The notes under the pieces are model-generated. The model saw nothing but the letters and a program-made list of their open reading frames with translations. It ran no database searches and had not been told where the DNA came from. Below, piece by piece: positions 53,556 through 61,928 of a DNA stretch of 64,000 nt. The DNA comes from Rhodospirillales bacterium 70-18 (GTDB lineage: Bacteria; Pseudomonadota; Alphaproteobacteria; Acetobacterales; Acetobacteraceae). The stretch is from NCBI GenBank assembly GCA_001899585.1, contig MKWE01000031.1, forward strand, positions 361,915-425,914. Reading direction: 5' to 3'. How positions within the stretch are numbered: position 1 is the first letter of the stretch; every line of letters starts with the position of its first letter. Both the position numbers and the translations under genes were made by a program.

Positions 53556-54080
53556 CTACCCGCAGAATTGCAGCCTGAGATACGGCGCCGGATCGATCGG
53601 CCGTCCGTCCAGCCGCAGTTCGAAGTGCAGATGGGTGCCGTAGGTGACGCCGGTGCGGCCCACCCGGCCGATCCGCTCGCCGGCCGCGACCGTGCCGCGG
53701 CCGCCGGCCAGCGCCGGGGCGACGGTGCCCAGATGGGCGTAGCGGGTCACCGCACCGTCCGGCAGCCGGATGTCGATTTCCAGCCCGAGCGCGCCGCTGC
53801 GGCGGATCGCGGCCACCCGGCCGGCGGCGGCGGCCAGCACCCAGGCGCCGGCCGGGGCGCGCAGGTCCACGCCGGTATGCACCCGGTCGGCATGCGGGCC
53901 CACCAGCCCGCGCGCGCCGAACGGCGAGGTGATGCAGGTGCCGGGAAGCGGCGAGCGCAGGGCGGGGGCTGGGGTGGGAACGGGTGCGGCGGCGGCCAGG
54001 CTAAGCAGCGAAACGGCGCACAGCCTCCGGATCGAACGAGAAGCCCCAGCCGGGACGGTCGGGCACGATGGCATTGCCAT
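53556..54080 (-). CDS. M23 family metallopeptidase (second copy)
   Basis: A 174-residue paralogue with zinc residues His68, Asp72 (HTGVDL), His116 and His150/His152 (HLHFEL). The hydrophobic stretch LCAVSLLSLAAAAPVP looks like a signal peptide. The only usable starts (54080 or 54074) lie inside the end of the enolase-superfamily gene, giving an 80-base overlap in another frame, which is unusual. Both M23 genes are probably in one unit with the enolase genes. Confidence 0.78.
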   Translation of the reverse strand: MAMPSCPTVPAGASRSIRRLCAVSLLSLAAAAPVPTPAPALRSPLPGTCITSPFGARGLVGPHADRVHTGVDLRAPAGAWVLAAAAGRVAAIRRSGALGLEIDIRLPDGAVTRYAHLGTVAPALAGGRGTVAAGERIGRVGRTGVTYGTHLHFELRLDGRPIDPAPYLRLQFCG

Positions 54081-55086
54081 CAGCGTCCAGCTCGATCCGC
54101 TCGCGGTAGATCGGCGCGAACCACGGCATATGCTCCAGGAAGATGGCGTTCGGCAGGGCGGCCAGCAGCGGCAGGCTCATCTCGCTGAACAGATGGGAGG
54201 ATATGGGGGTGTCGTGCGCCTCCGCCAAATGCGCGGCCTTGAGGAACTCGGTGGCGCCGCCCATGCGTTGCAGGTCGGGCATCAGGATGTCGGCCGAACG
54301 GGCGCGCAGCATGGCCAGGATGCCGCGGCTGGTGTGCTCGGTCTCGCCGCTGGCAATCGGCGTATCGAGCGCGGCCGCGATCGCCGCTTCGCCCTCGTGG
54401 TTCCAGTAGGGGATCGGCTCCTCGAACCAGGTGAGGTTGAACTCCTCCAGCGCGCGGCCCATGCGGATGGCCTGCGGCACGGTCATCTGCTGGTTGGCGT
54501 CCACCATCAGCTTCACGTCCGGCCCCACCGCCTCGCGCAGCGCCCGCACGCGGGCCACGTCGCCGGCATGGTCGCGGTTGCCGACGCGGGTCTTCATGGC
54601 GCGGAAGCCCTGGGCGCGGAAGGCGGCGGCCTCGGCCTGCAACTCGTCGATCGAGGACGACAGCCACAGCCCGCCGCTGGCATAGACGGGAACGGCGGTG
54701 GTGACAGCGCCCAGCAGGCGCGAGACGTTCAGCCCGGCCGCCTTGCCGCGCAGATCCCACAGCGCGTTGTCCACCCCCGCGAGCCCGACCATCGACACGC
54801 CGGCATGGCCGAGGAAGTTCAGTTCGCTCCAGGCGCGCTTGTAGAAGCCGCCGGCCAGCGTCGGGTCCAGGCCCAGCACCAGCGGCTCCAGGCTGCGCAC
54901 CATCTCGTGGATGACCGACAGGCGGCGGTTGTTGATGGAGAACACCAGCCCCTCGCCGGCCAGCCCCGCATCGGTTTCGAGGGTGACCAGCACGCAATCG
55001 GCCGAGCGGATCTCGAAGATAGCCGACAGGATCGGGCGGGCCAGCGGCAGATGCACCACCTGGGTGCGCAGCGCGGTGATCTTCAT
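54001..55086 (-). CDS. enolase superfamily (mandelate racemase/muconate lactonizing) enzyme 1
   Basis: A 361-residue acid-sugar dehydratase or racemase. The barrel motifs are K165-x-R167 (KTRVG), metal ligands Asp196 (VDANQ), Glu222 (FEEP) and Glu248 (SGE), and His298 (SSH). A K-x-R signature rather than K-x-K leaves the precise reaction open. It lies 11 bases downstream of enzyme 2. The neighbouring SDR, FAH-family and importer genes suggest a sugar-acid pathway. Confidence 0.85.
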   Translation of the reverse strand: MKITALRTQVVHLPLARPILSAIFEIRSADCVLVTLETDAGLAGEGLVFSINNRRLSVIHEMVRSLEPLVLGLDPTLAGGFYKRAWSELNFLGHAGVSMVGLAGVDNALWDLRGKAAGLNVSRLLGAVTTAVPVYASGGLWLSSSIDELQAEAAAFRAQGFRAMKTRVGNRDHAGDVARVRALREAVGPDVKLMVDANQQMTVPQAIRMGRALEEFNLTWFEEPIPYWNHEGEAAIAAALDTPIASGETEHTSRGILAMLRARSADILMPDLQRMGGATEFLKAAHLAEAHDTPISSHLFSEMSLPLLAALPNAIFLEHMPWFAPIYRERIELDADGNAIVPDRPGWGFSFDPEAVRRFAA

Positions 55087-55097
55087 GGGGCGATCCT

Positions 55098-56213
55098 TCA
55101 GGCGCGGGTGACGGTGGGGGGGCTGACGGCGTAGCGCGCCAGGATGTCCATGTCCGGGTCGCGCCCCAGGCCGGGGCCGTCGGGCACCGCCACGCGCCCG
55201 TCGCGGGCCAGCACGAGGTCGTGGTAGGGGCTGGCCTCAAGGTCGACGAACAACCGCTCGAACGGCTCGTGGGGGGCCAGGCGGGCGTGCAGGTGCAGGC
55301 TGGCCAGGAAGCCGGGGCCGAAATAGGCGCAGTGCGGGATCAGCCGCACGCCCATCGCCTCGGCCAGGCCGGCGATTTTCAGCATCTCGGTGATGCCGCC
55401 GATCTTGGCGACGCTCGGCTGGGCGATGTCCAGCGCGCCGCGCTCGAAGGCCACCTTGAAGTCGTGCAGCCCGGCCGCGTTCTCGCCGGCGGCGATCGGC
55501 ACGCCGCCCTCGCGCCGCACGCGGGCGAGGCCGGCGAAATCCTCCGGCGGCCAGACCGGCTCCTCCAGCCAGGTGAGGTCGCAGCCGCGCATGGCCCGCG
55601 CCATGGCGATCGCCTGGTCCGGGTTCCAGGGGCAGTTGGTGTCCACCATGATGCGCGGGCCCGGCCCGGCCGCGTCGCGCGCCGCGCGCACCGCCTCGGG
55701 GGTGATTTCGTGCAGCTTGATGTCGCCATAGCCGGCGGCGAGCGCGCGGCTGACGGCGCGGCCCACCTCGGCCGGGGCGCCGTAGCGCAGCAGGCTGGCA
55801 TAGGCGGCATGGGTGGTGGGGGGTGCCGCCCCCAGCAGGCGCCACAGCGGCAGCCCGGCCGCCTTGCCGGCGATGTCCCACAGCGCCACGTCCAGCGCCG
55901 AGCGGGCGTAGAGGTGCGGCCCGTTGCGGCCGAACAGGTGCAGCATCTGGCCGATGCGGTGGTGCAGGCCGGCGATGTCGCGCGCGTCCTGGCCCAGCAG
56001 CATGGGCGCCAGCTGGGTATCGATCGCGGCGCGGGTGGCCGGGCAGGTGGCGTGGCCGAAGCCCTCGCCCCAGCCTTCCAGCCCTTCGTCGGTGACCACG
56101 CGCAGCAGCAGCGTGTGCATCATGGTCCAGGACACGCCGATGAAGGCGACCGGGTCGATGCCCATGCTGAAGGGCACGGCGATATGATGCGTTTCGACGG
56201 CGATGATTTTCAT
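55098..56213 (-). CDS. enolase superfamily enzyme 2
   Basis: A 371-residue relative of the same superfamily. The catalytic positions read K166-x-H168 (DIKLHE), Asp191 (VDTN), Glu217 (LEEP), Glu243 (AGEN), Lys270 (QPSVAKIGG) and His294 (PHCAYFGPG). The K-x-H signature and barrel Lys270 differ from enzyme 1, so the two probably have different substrates or steps. Its start is 37 bases after AT-rich element copy 3. Confidence 0.85.
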   Translation of the reverse strand: MKIIAVETHHIAVPFSMGIDPVAFIGVSWTMMHTLLLRVVTDEGLEGWGEGFGHATCPATRAAIDTQLAPMLLGQDARDIAGLHHRIGQMLHLFGRNGPHLYARSALDVALWDIAGKAAGLPLWRLLGAAPPTTHAAYASLLRYGAPAEVGRAVSRALAAGYGDIKLHEITPEAVRAARDAAGPGPRIMVDTNCPWNPDQAIAMARAMRGCDLTWLEEPVWPPEDFAGLARVRREGGVPIAAGENAAGLHDFKVAFERGALDIAQPSVAKIGGITEMLKIAGLAEAMGVRLIPHCAYFGPGFLASLHLHARLAPHEPFERLFVDLEASPYHDLVLARDGRVAVPDGPGLGRDPDMDILARYAVSPPTVTRA

Positions 56214-56250
56214 GTCGTTTCCCCCGGAAGAGCGATATGTGACTCAGTAA

Positions 56251-56329
56251 AGCGAATAAAGTTTTTTTGTTTCTTTGTTTTCAAACAAAGAAATGCTGTT
56301 CTTTTTTGAAAATCCAAACCACCATCCGT
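56251..56329 (-). repeat. AT-rich multi-hairpin intergenic element, copy 3
   Basis: The same element as at 4391-4480. On the plus strand CGAATAAAGTTTTTTTG is followed by stem TTTCTTTGTT, loop TTCA, AACAAAGAAA (56270-56293), then GTTCTTTTTTGAAAA. The right half is more degraded than in copies 1 and 2. It begins 1 base after the SDR stop codon and ends 37 bases before enolase enzyme 2. Confidence 0.78.
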
Positions 56330-57115
56330 TCAAGTATTGCTCGGCGGCTGGTAAGTGCCGATCGAATTGCCGCCGTCCACGCTGACCACGGCGCCGGTGA
56401 CATAGGAGGTGGCCCTGGAGCACATGAACAGCACCATCTGCGGCGTGTCCTCCGGCCCCGAGTTGCGGCCCAGCGGGATGCGCGCGGTCATCCGCTCCAC
56501 GTAGTCCGGCGGCAGCTGGCTGAAATCGCTGCCCGGGGCGAAACCCGGCTCCACCACGTTCACCCGGATGCGGTTGGGGGCGAGTTCCAACGCCTGGCCC
56601 TTGGACAGCCGCTCCAGCGCGGTCTTGGACATGCAGTAGGTGACCGAGCCGAACGGCATCTGCCGCGCCGCGCCCGAGCCGATATTGACCATCGCGCCCT
56701 GCACCCCGCGCTCGACCATCAGCCGCGCCATCGCCTGCACCACCAGGAAGGGCGCGCGGACGTTGACGCTCATGATGCGGTCGAACTCGGCCTCCGCCAG
56801 GTCGATCAGCGGGCCGGTGCGGGGGTAGACGCCGGCGTTGTTCACCACGATGTCCGGCGCACCCCACTCGGCGGCGACCAGCAGCGCCAGTTCGCGGATG
56901 GAGCCGGACTCGGTGAGGTCGGTGCCGTGCAGCAGCGTGGTGGCGGGGTCCAGGCCCAGCCGGGCCACCACCTCGTCCAGCTTCTCGCGGCGCATGTCCG
57001 ACAGGCACAGCACCGCGCCCTCCCGCGCGAAGGCGGCGGCGATCCAGGCGCCGTAGATGCCGGCGGCGCCGGTGACGAGCACCTTTTTTCCTTTGAATTC
57101 GCCGTCGTAGTTCAT
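56330..57115 (-). CDS. short-chain dehydrogenase/reductase (SDR)
   Basis: A 261-residue SDR with cofactor motif TGAAGIYG (15-22), NNAG (92-95), and catalytic Ser147, Tyr160 and Lys164 (YCMSK). The conserved C-terminus includes SYVTGAVVSVDGGNS. Start ATG 57115. Transcribed ahead of the two enolase-superfamily genes. In analogous fuconate/rhamnonate pathways an SDR oxidises the keto-deoxy acid, a plausible but unproven role here. Confidence 0.88.
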   Translation of the reverse strand: MNYDGEFKGKKVLVTGAAGIYGAWIAAAFAREGAVLCLSDMRREKLDEVVARLGLDPATTLLHGTDLTESGSIRELALLVAAEWGAPDIVVNNAGVYPRTGPLIDLAEAEFDRIMSVNVRAPFLVVQAMARLMVERGVQGAMVNIGSGAARQMPFGSVTYCMSKTALERLSKGQALELAPNRIRVNVVEPGFAPGSDFSQLPPDYVERMTARIPLGRNSGPEDTPQMVLFMCSRATSYVTGAVVSVDGGNSIGTYQPPSNT

Positions 57116-57239
57116 CCCCGCCACCCCCGCCGCTCGGCCCGGACGAAGGCCAGGGCTTGTGAATCCCATCTCACTGCCGACGGGCGGGGCGGTCAATGCC
57201 GCTTGTCGGGCGCGCAATGGCACCATAGTGTGCCGCCCG

Positions 57240-58157
57240 ATGTTGAAATTCCTCGCCCGTCGCGCCCTGCTCGCGCTGCTCGTCATGCTGACCGTGCTGA
57301 CGATCAGCTTCGGCCTCACGCGCCTGTCCGGCGACCTGGCGATCTCCATCGCCGGGCCGCAGGCGACGCAGCAGGACGTGGAGATGATCCGCAAGGCATA
57401 CGGGCTGGACCGGCCGCTGCCGGTGCAGTTCGCCAGCTGGGTGGTCTCGGCGGCCTCCGGCGACCTCGGCCGGTCGTACCTGTATCACGAGCAGGCGGCG
57501 ACGCTGATCAAGGCGCGGCTGCCGATCACCCTCACGCTCGGGCTGTGCGGGCTGGCGATCGCGCTGGTGGTGGCCATTCCGCTGGGCATCCTGGCGGCGA
57601 TGCGCGAGGGCTCGTTGCTGGACCGCGCCATCATGCTGATCGCGGTGGTCGGGCAGGCGATGCCGAGCTTCTGGCTGGGGCTGGTGCTGATCATCACCTT
57701 CGGGCTGCAACTGGGCTGGCTGCCGGTCTCCGGCAACGACGACTGGCGCGGCTACGTGCTGCCCTCCATCGTGCTGGCGTTCTCTGCGATCCCCAGCCTG
57801 ATGCGGCTCACCCGCAGCGGCATGGTGGATGCGCTGGCGTCCGACTACATCCGCACCGCGCGCGCCAAGGGGCTGAGCCGGGCGGCGATCGTGCTGAAGC
57901 ACGCGCTGCGCAACGCGGCGATGCCGGTGGTGGCGATCTCGGCGGTGCAGCTCGGCTTCATGCTGTCCGGCTCGATCGTGATCGAGTCGGTGTTCGCGCT
58001 GCCGGGGGTGGGGTATCTGGGCTGGGAGTCGATCAGCAAGAACGACTTCCCGGTGGTGCAGGCCGTGGTGCTGTTCCTCGCGGTCATCTTCATCCTGCTG
58101 ACCCTGCTGGCGGACCTGCTGAACGCGGCGCTCGACCCGCGGCTGCGCGCGTCATGA
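57240..58157 (+). CDS. ABC transporter permease, DppB family (second system)
   Basis: A 305-residue permease with about six helices and coupling loop DYIRTARAKGLSRAAIVLKHALRNA. It starts LKFLARRALLALLVMLTVLTIS. Start ATG 57240, as a longer frame from 57159 has no membrane-like start. It is divergent from the SDR across 124 bases, which should hold both promoters. It is the first of four overlapping importer genes. Confidence 0.92.
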   Translation: MLKFLARRALLALLVMLTVLTISFGLTRLSGDLAISIAGPQATQQDVEMIRKAYGLDRPLPVQFASWVVSAASGDLGRSYLYHEQAATLIKARLPITLTLGLCGLAIALVVAIPLGILAAMREGSLLDRAIMLIAVVGQAMPSFWLGLVLIITFGLQLGWLPVSGNDDWRGYVLPSIVLAFSAIPSLMRLTRSGMVDALASDYIRTARAKGLSRAAIVLKHALRNAAMPVVAISAVQLGFMLSGSIVIESVFALPGVGYLGWESISKNDFPVVQAVVLFLAVIFILLTLLADLLNAALDPRLRAS

Positions 58158-58996
58158 GGCGGTTCGCTTCGTTGCGCATGGCCTCGGCCGGGCTGGGGGC
58201 GCTGATCGTGCTGGTGGTGCTGATCGCCGCCATCTTCGCGCCGCTGCTGGTGCCGCACGACCCGTTCGCCCAGGACCTCAACGCGCGCATGGTGCCCCCC
58301 GTCTGGATGACCGGCGGCGGGCCTGACCACCTGCTCGGCACCGACCAGCTCGGGCGGGACTATCTCTCGCGGCTGATCTACGGCGCGCGCATCTCCATGC
58401 TGATCGGGGTCGCCACCGTCATCACCTCCGGGCTGATCGGCATCACGCTGGGCGTGCTGGGCGGATTTTTCGGCGGCCGGGTGGACGATGTGGTGATGTT
58501 CCTGATCACCGCGCGGCTGTCGATCCCGCTGATCCTGGTGGCGCTGGCCGTGGTGGGGCTGGTCGGCAGTTCGCTGACCGTGGTGGTGATGACGCTCGGC
58601 CTGCTGCTGTGGGACCGCTTCGCGGTGGTGGCGCGCACCACCACCATGCAGGTGCGCACGCTGGACTATATCGCCGCCGCCTGGGCCGCCGGCTGCTCGC
58701 GCAGCTACATCCTGCTGCGCGAGGTGATTCCCAACATCGTGCACCACCTGGTGGTGGTGGCGACGCTGGAGATGGCGCTGGCGATCCTGCTGGAGGCCGC
58801 CCTGTCGTTCCTCGGCCTCGGCGTGCCGCCGCCGCTGCCGTCCTGGGGGCTGATGATCAGCGAGGCCAAGGACTACATGTATTTCTCCCCCTGGGTCATC
58901 ATGGTGCCCGGCGTGGCGCTGTTCGTGCTCGTGCTCGGGATCAACCTGCTGGGCGACGGCCTGCGCGACATGCTGGGGGCGACGCGGGACGCATGA
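58154..58996 (+). CDS. ABC transporter permease, DppC family (second system)
   Basis: A 280-residue permease. It has an N-terminal helix (ALIVLVVLIAAIFAPLLV), the LLGTDQLGRDYLSRLIYG segment, and a coupling loop DYIAAAWAAGCSRSYILLREVIPN. About six helices. The ATG overlaps the previous stop (ATGA) and its own stop overlaps the next ATG. Confidence 0.92.
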   Translation: MRRFASLRMASAGLGALIVLVVLIAAIFAPLLVPHDPFAQDLNARMVPPVWMTGGGPDHLLGTDQLGRDYLSRLIYGARISMLIGVATVITSGLIGITLGVLGGFFGGRVDDVVMFLITARLSIPLILVALAVVGLVGSSLTVVVMTLGLLLWDRFAVVARTTTMQVRTLDYIAAAWAAGCSRSYILLREVIPNIVHHLVVVATLEMALAILLEAALSFLGLGVPPPLPSWGLMISEAKDYMYFSPWVIMVPGVALFVLVLGINLLGDGLRDMLGATRDA

Positions 58997-59994
58997 GCGG
59001 CCAGGCACCCCATCCCGCCCCCATCCTGGCGGTCGAGGGCCTGCGCGTGCGCTTCGGCGGCGGCACGCAGGCGGTACGTGGCATCTCGCTCGCGGTCAAT
59101 CGCGGCGAGACGCATTGCCTGGTGGGCGAATCCGGCTGCGGCAAGTCGGTGTCGGCGCTCGCGGTGATGAACCTGCTGGCCCGTGGCGCCACCCGCTCGG
59201 CCGACCGCCTGGCGTTCGACGGCACCGACCTGCTGCCGCTGTCCGAGCGCCAGATGGCCCGGCTGCGCGGCGACAAGATGGCGATGATCTTCCAGGAACC
59301 GATGACCAGCCTGAACCCCGCCTACACCGTCGGCTCGCAGATGGCCGAGGTGCGGCAGCGCCACCGTGGCGGCACCCGCGCGGCGGCGCTGGACCGGGCG
59401 GCCGAATTGCTGGCCAAGGTCGGCATCACCGCCCCTGGTCTGCGGCTGGCGCAATACCCGCACCAGCTGTCCGGCGGCCTGCGCCAGCGGGTGATGATCG
59501 CCATGGCGCTGATGTGCGACCCGCAATTGCTGATCGCCGACGAGCCGACCACGGCGCTGGACGTGACCGTGCAGGCGCAGATCCTGCGGCTGCTGCTGGA
59601 CCTGCAGCGCGAACTGGGGCTGGCCATCCTGCTGATCACCCACGATCTCGGCATCGTCGCCCGCATGGCCCACCGGGTCAGCGTGATGTATGCCGGCCGG
59701 GTGGTGGAGCACGCCACCGCCGCCGAGCTGTTCGCCGCCCCCACCCATCCCTACACGCACGGCCTGCTGGACTGCGTGCCGGTGCCCGGCCGCACCCGGC
59801 GCGACGTGCCGCTGGGCAGCATCCCCGGCACCGTGCCGCGCATCACCGCGGGCTTCACCGGCTGCGCCTTCCGCGAGCGCTGCGCCCACGCCATGCCGGT
59901 CTGCGCCGGCGAGGTGCCGCTGCGCGAGCGCGTGCCCGGCCATGCCTATGAATGCTTCCTGCCGGCCGACTGGCCGCAGCGGAGCGCGGCATGA
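58993..59994 (+). CDS. ABC importer ATP-binding protein, DppD family (second system)
   Basis: A 333-residue ATPase with Walker [24 protein letters not shown], signature LSGGLRQRV, Walker [17 protein letters not shown], and the C-terminal CAFRERC cysteine motif with further cysteines. It overlaps its neighbours by 4 bases on both sides. The partner ATPase follows at 59991. Confidence 0.92.
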   Translation: MSGQAPHPAPILAVEGLRVRFGGGTQAVRGISLAVNRGETHCLVGESGCGKSVSALAVMNLLARGATRSADRLAFDGTDLLPLSERQMARLRGDKMAMIFQEPMTSLNPAYTVGSQMAEVRQRHRGGTRAAALDRAAELLAKVGITAPGLRLAQYPHQLSGGLRQRVMIAMALMCDPQLLIADEPTTALDVTVQAQILRLLLDLQRELGLAILLITHDLGIVARMAHRVSVMYAGRVVEHATAAELFAAPTHPYTHGLLDCVPVPGRTRRDVPLGSIPGTVPRITAGFTGCAFRERCAHAMPVCAGEVPLRERVPGHAYECFLPADWPQRSAA

Positions 59995-60947
59995 GCGGCG
60001 CCCCCCCCCCCGCGATCGAAATCCGCGACGTCGCCAAGATCTTCCGGCAGGGCACCGGCGCCTTCTCGGCCGCCCGCTTCGTGCGCGCGGTGGACGGCGT
60101 GTCCTTCGCGGTGCCGGCCGGCGGCTGCTTCGGCGTGGTCGGCGAGTCCGGCTGCGGCAAGTCCACCCTGGCGCGGCTGATCCTCGGCCTGCACCCGCCC
60201 AGTTCCGGCGACATCCTGGTGGATGGCCGGCGCCTCGCCGACATGGACCGGCGCGAACGCGCCCGGCTGATCCAGCCGGTGTTCCAGGACCCGTTCTCCT
60301 CGCTGAACCCCCGCCGCGCCATCCGCGACATCGTCGGCCTGCCGTTGGCCGCCCAGGGCATCGGCCGCGCCGAGCGCGAGCGCCGCGTGGTGGAGATGCT
60401 GGAGCGGGTCGGCCTCACCGCCGAGATGGCCGGCCGCCTGCCGGCCCAGCTCTCCGGCGGCCAGCGCCAGCGCGTGGCGATCGCCCGCGCGCTGATCCTG
60501 CGGCCGCGCATCGTGGTGTGCGACGAGCCGACCAGCGCGCTCGACGTGTCGGTGCAGGCACAGATCCTCAACCTGCTGGCCGAATTGCGGCGCGAACTGG
60601 GGCTGACCCTGCTGTTCATCAGCCATAACCTGGCCGTGGTGGAGCATATCTGCGACGAGGTCGCGGTGATGTATCTTGGCCGGGTGGTGGAGCGCGCGGC
60701 GACCGAGAAATTGTTCCACGCGGCGGCGCACCCCTATACGCGCGCGCTGCTGGCCTCGGTGCTGACGCCCGAGCCGGGGCTGGGCATCCCGGATGTCGGC
60801 CTGGGCGACACCTACCCGGACCCGGCCAACGTGCCGCCGGGCTGCCGCTTCCACCCGCGCTGCCCGATCGCGGTGGAACGCTGCCGCAGCGAGACGCCGC
60901 TGCCGCGGATGGTGGACGGACGGCAGGTGGAGTGCCTGCTGGCCTGA
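59991..60947 (+). CDS. ABC importer ATP-binding protein, DppF family (second system)
   Basis: A 318-residue ATPase with Walker [23 protein letters not shown], signature LSGGQRQRV, Walker [17 protein letters not shown] and the GCRFHPRCP motif. Codons 4-7 are encoded across an 11-base run of C (60001-60011), giving [10 protein letters not shown]. One C more or less would shift the frame right after the start. No alternative start lies immediately downstream. Confidence 0.9.
   Translation: MSGAPPPAIEIRDVAKIFRQGTGAFSAARFVRAVDGVSFAVPAGGCFGVVGESGCGKSTLARLILGLHPPSSGDILVDGRRLADMDRRERARLIQPVFQDPFSSLNPRRAIRDIVGLPLAAQGIGRAERERRVVEMLERVGLTAEMAGRLPAQLSGGQRQRVAIARALILRPRIVVCDEPTSALDVSVQAQILNLLAELRRELGLTLLFISHNLAVVEHICDEVAVMYLGRVVERAATEKLFHAAAHPYTRALLASVLTPEPGLGIPDVGLGDTYPDPANVPPGCRFHPRCPIAVERCRSETPLPRMVDGRQVECLLA
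60001..60011. repeat. 11-base poly-C tract at the start of an ABC ATPase gene
   Basis: Eleven consecutive C bases occur 10 bases after the ATG of the DppF-type gene. Homopolymers of this length in coding sequence can slip and switch expression on and off. In this sequence the frame is on. It is also a known site of sequencing error. Confidence 0.8.
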
Positions 60948-60991
60948 CGCCGCGACCATGCGGAAAGCAAGGCGGGGCCAAGCCCGGCCGG

Positions 60992-61027
60992 CTGGTTTCG
61001 CTCAGCCCCCTGGCTTCGCTCAGCCCT
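60992..61027. repeat. 18-bp tandem duplication across the FAH-family stop codon
   Basis: Two adjacent 18-base units, CTGGTTTCGCTCAGCCCC and CTGGCTTCGCTCAGCCCT, differ at two bases. They lie between the convergent ATPase and hydrolase genes and include the hydrolase stop codon (61020-61022). Confidence 0.75.
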
Positions 61028-61928
61028 CCGGCTGGATGGTCACCGACAGCGTCCCGATCCCCTCGATCGCCGCATCCAGCCGGTCGCCCACCGACAGGAA
61101 TGTCCCCTTCGGCGCGCCCACGCCGGCCGGCGTGCCGGTCAGCACCACGTCGCCAGGATCGAGCGTCATGATGCGCGACAGCGTGGCGATCTGCTCGGCG
61201 ATCGAGAAGATCATGCCGGAACTGCGGGCATCCTGCTTCACCACCCCGTTCACGGAAAGGCGCAGCCCAAGGTCCTGGGGATCGGCCAGCCCGCCCGCCG
61301 GCACCAGGCGCGGACCCATCGGGCAGCAGGTGTCGTGCGCCTTCCCCGCCACCCAATCCAGCTTGTAGAACGTCTCCGGCGCGCGGTTGAAATCGCGCGC
61401 CGAGATGTCGATCGCCACCGTGTAGGCGGCGACATGGGCCAGCGCATCCGCCACCGCCACGTTGCGCGCGGTGGTGCCGATCACCGCGGCAAGCTCGATC
61501 TCCCAATCCATGGCGCTGGTGCCGATCGGCTTGCGCACCGTCGGGCCGGGACCGACCACGGCGTTGCGCGGCGGCTTGAAAAAGAAGAACAGGCGCTGCG
61601 CCTCCTTGCGGAGGTCCTGCACGCCCATCTCGGCGCAATGGTCGTAGTAGTTGGCGCCGGCGCACAGCACCTTGCCGGGATAGAGCAGCGGCGCCAGCAC
61701 CGGCAAGCCGGCTGGCAGGCCCAGCTGGGGCAAGCTCGGGGGCAACGCCGGCGGCAGCGCGCCGCCGGCGGCCGCTTGCAGATGCGCGTGCCAGCGGGGC
61801 CAGTCGGCGAACAGCCCGGCCACGCTGTCCGGCGCGCCGAGGGCGACGAGCGGGACCAGCGCGCCGTCCCGCTCCAGGCAGCCGGTCGGTCGCCCCTCAT
61901 GGGCGACCGTCACAAGGCTCCAGCTCAC
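61020..61928 (-). CDS. fumarylacetoacetate hydrolase (FAH) family protein
   Basis: A metal-dependent hydrolase or lyase of 302 residues from GTG 61928. Core motifs: CAGANYYDHCAEMG, the metal ligands in WEIELAAVIG and DISARDFN, and LTGTPAGVG near the end. FAH-family enzymes cleave C-C bonds of beta-diketones. With an enolase-superfamily dehydratase and an SDR nearby it could be a diketo-acid hydrolase of sugar-acid breakdown. Start overlaps the binding-protein stop (GTGA). Confidence 0.88.
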   Translation of the reverse strand: MSWSLVTVAHEGRPTGCLERDGALVPLVALGAPDSVAGLFADWPRWHAHLQAAAGGALPPALPPSLPQLGLPAGLPVLAPLLYPGKVLCAGANYYDHCAEMGVQDLRKEAQRLFFFFKPPRNAVVGPGPTVRKPIGTSAMDWEIELAAVIGTTARNVAVADALAHVAAYTVAIDISARDFNRAPETFYKLDWVAGKAHDTCCPMGPRLVPAGGLADPQDLGLRLSVNGVVKQDARSSGMIFSIAEQIATLSRIMTLDPGDVVLTGTPAGVGAPKGTFLSVGDRLDAAIEGIGTLSVTIQPEG

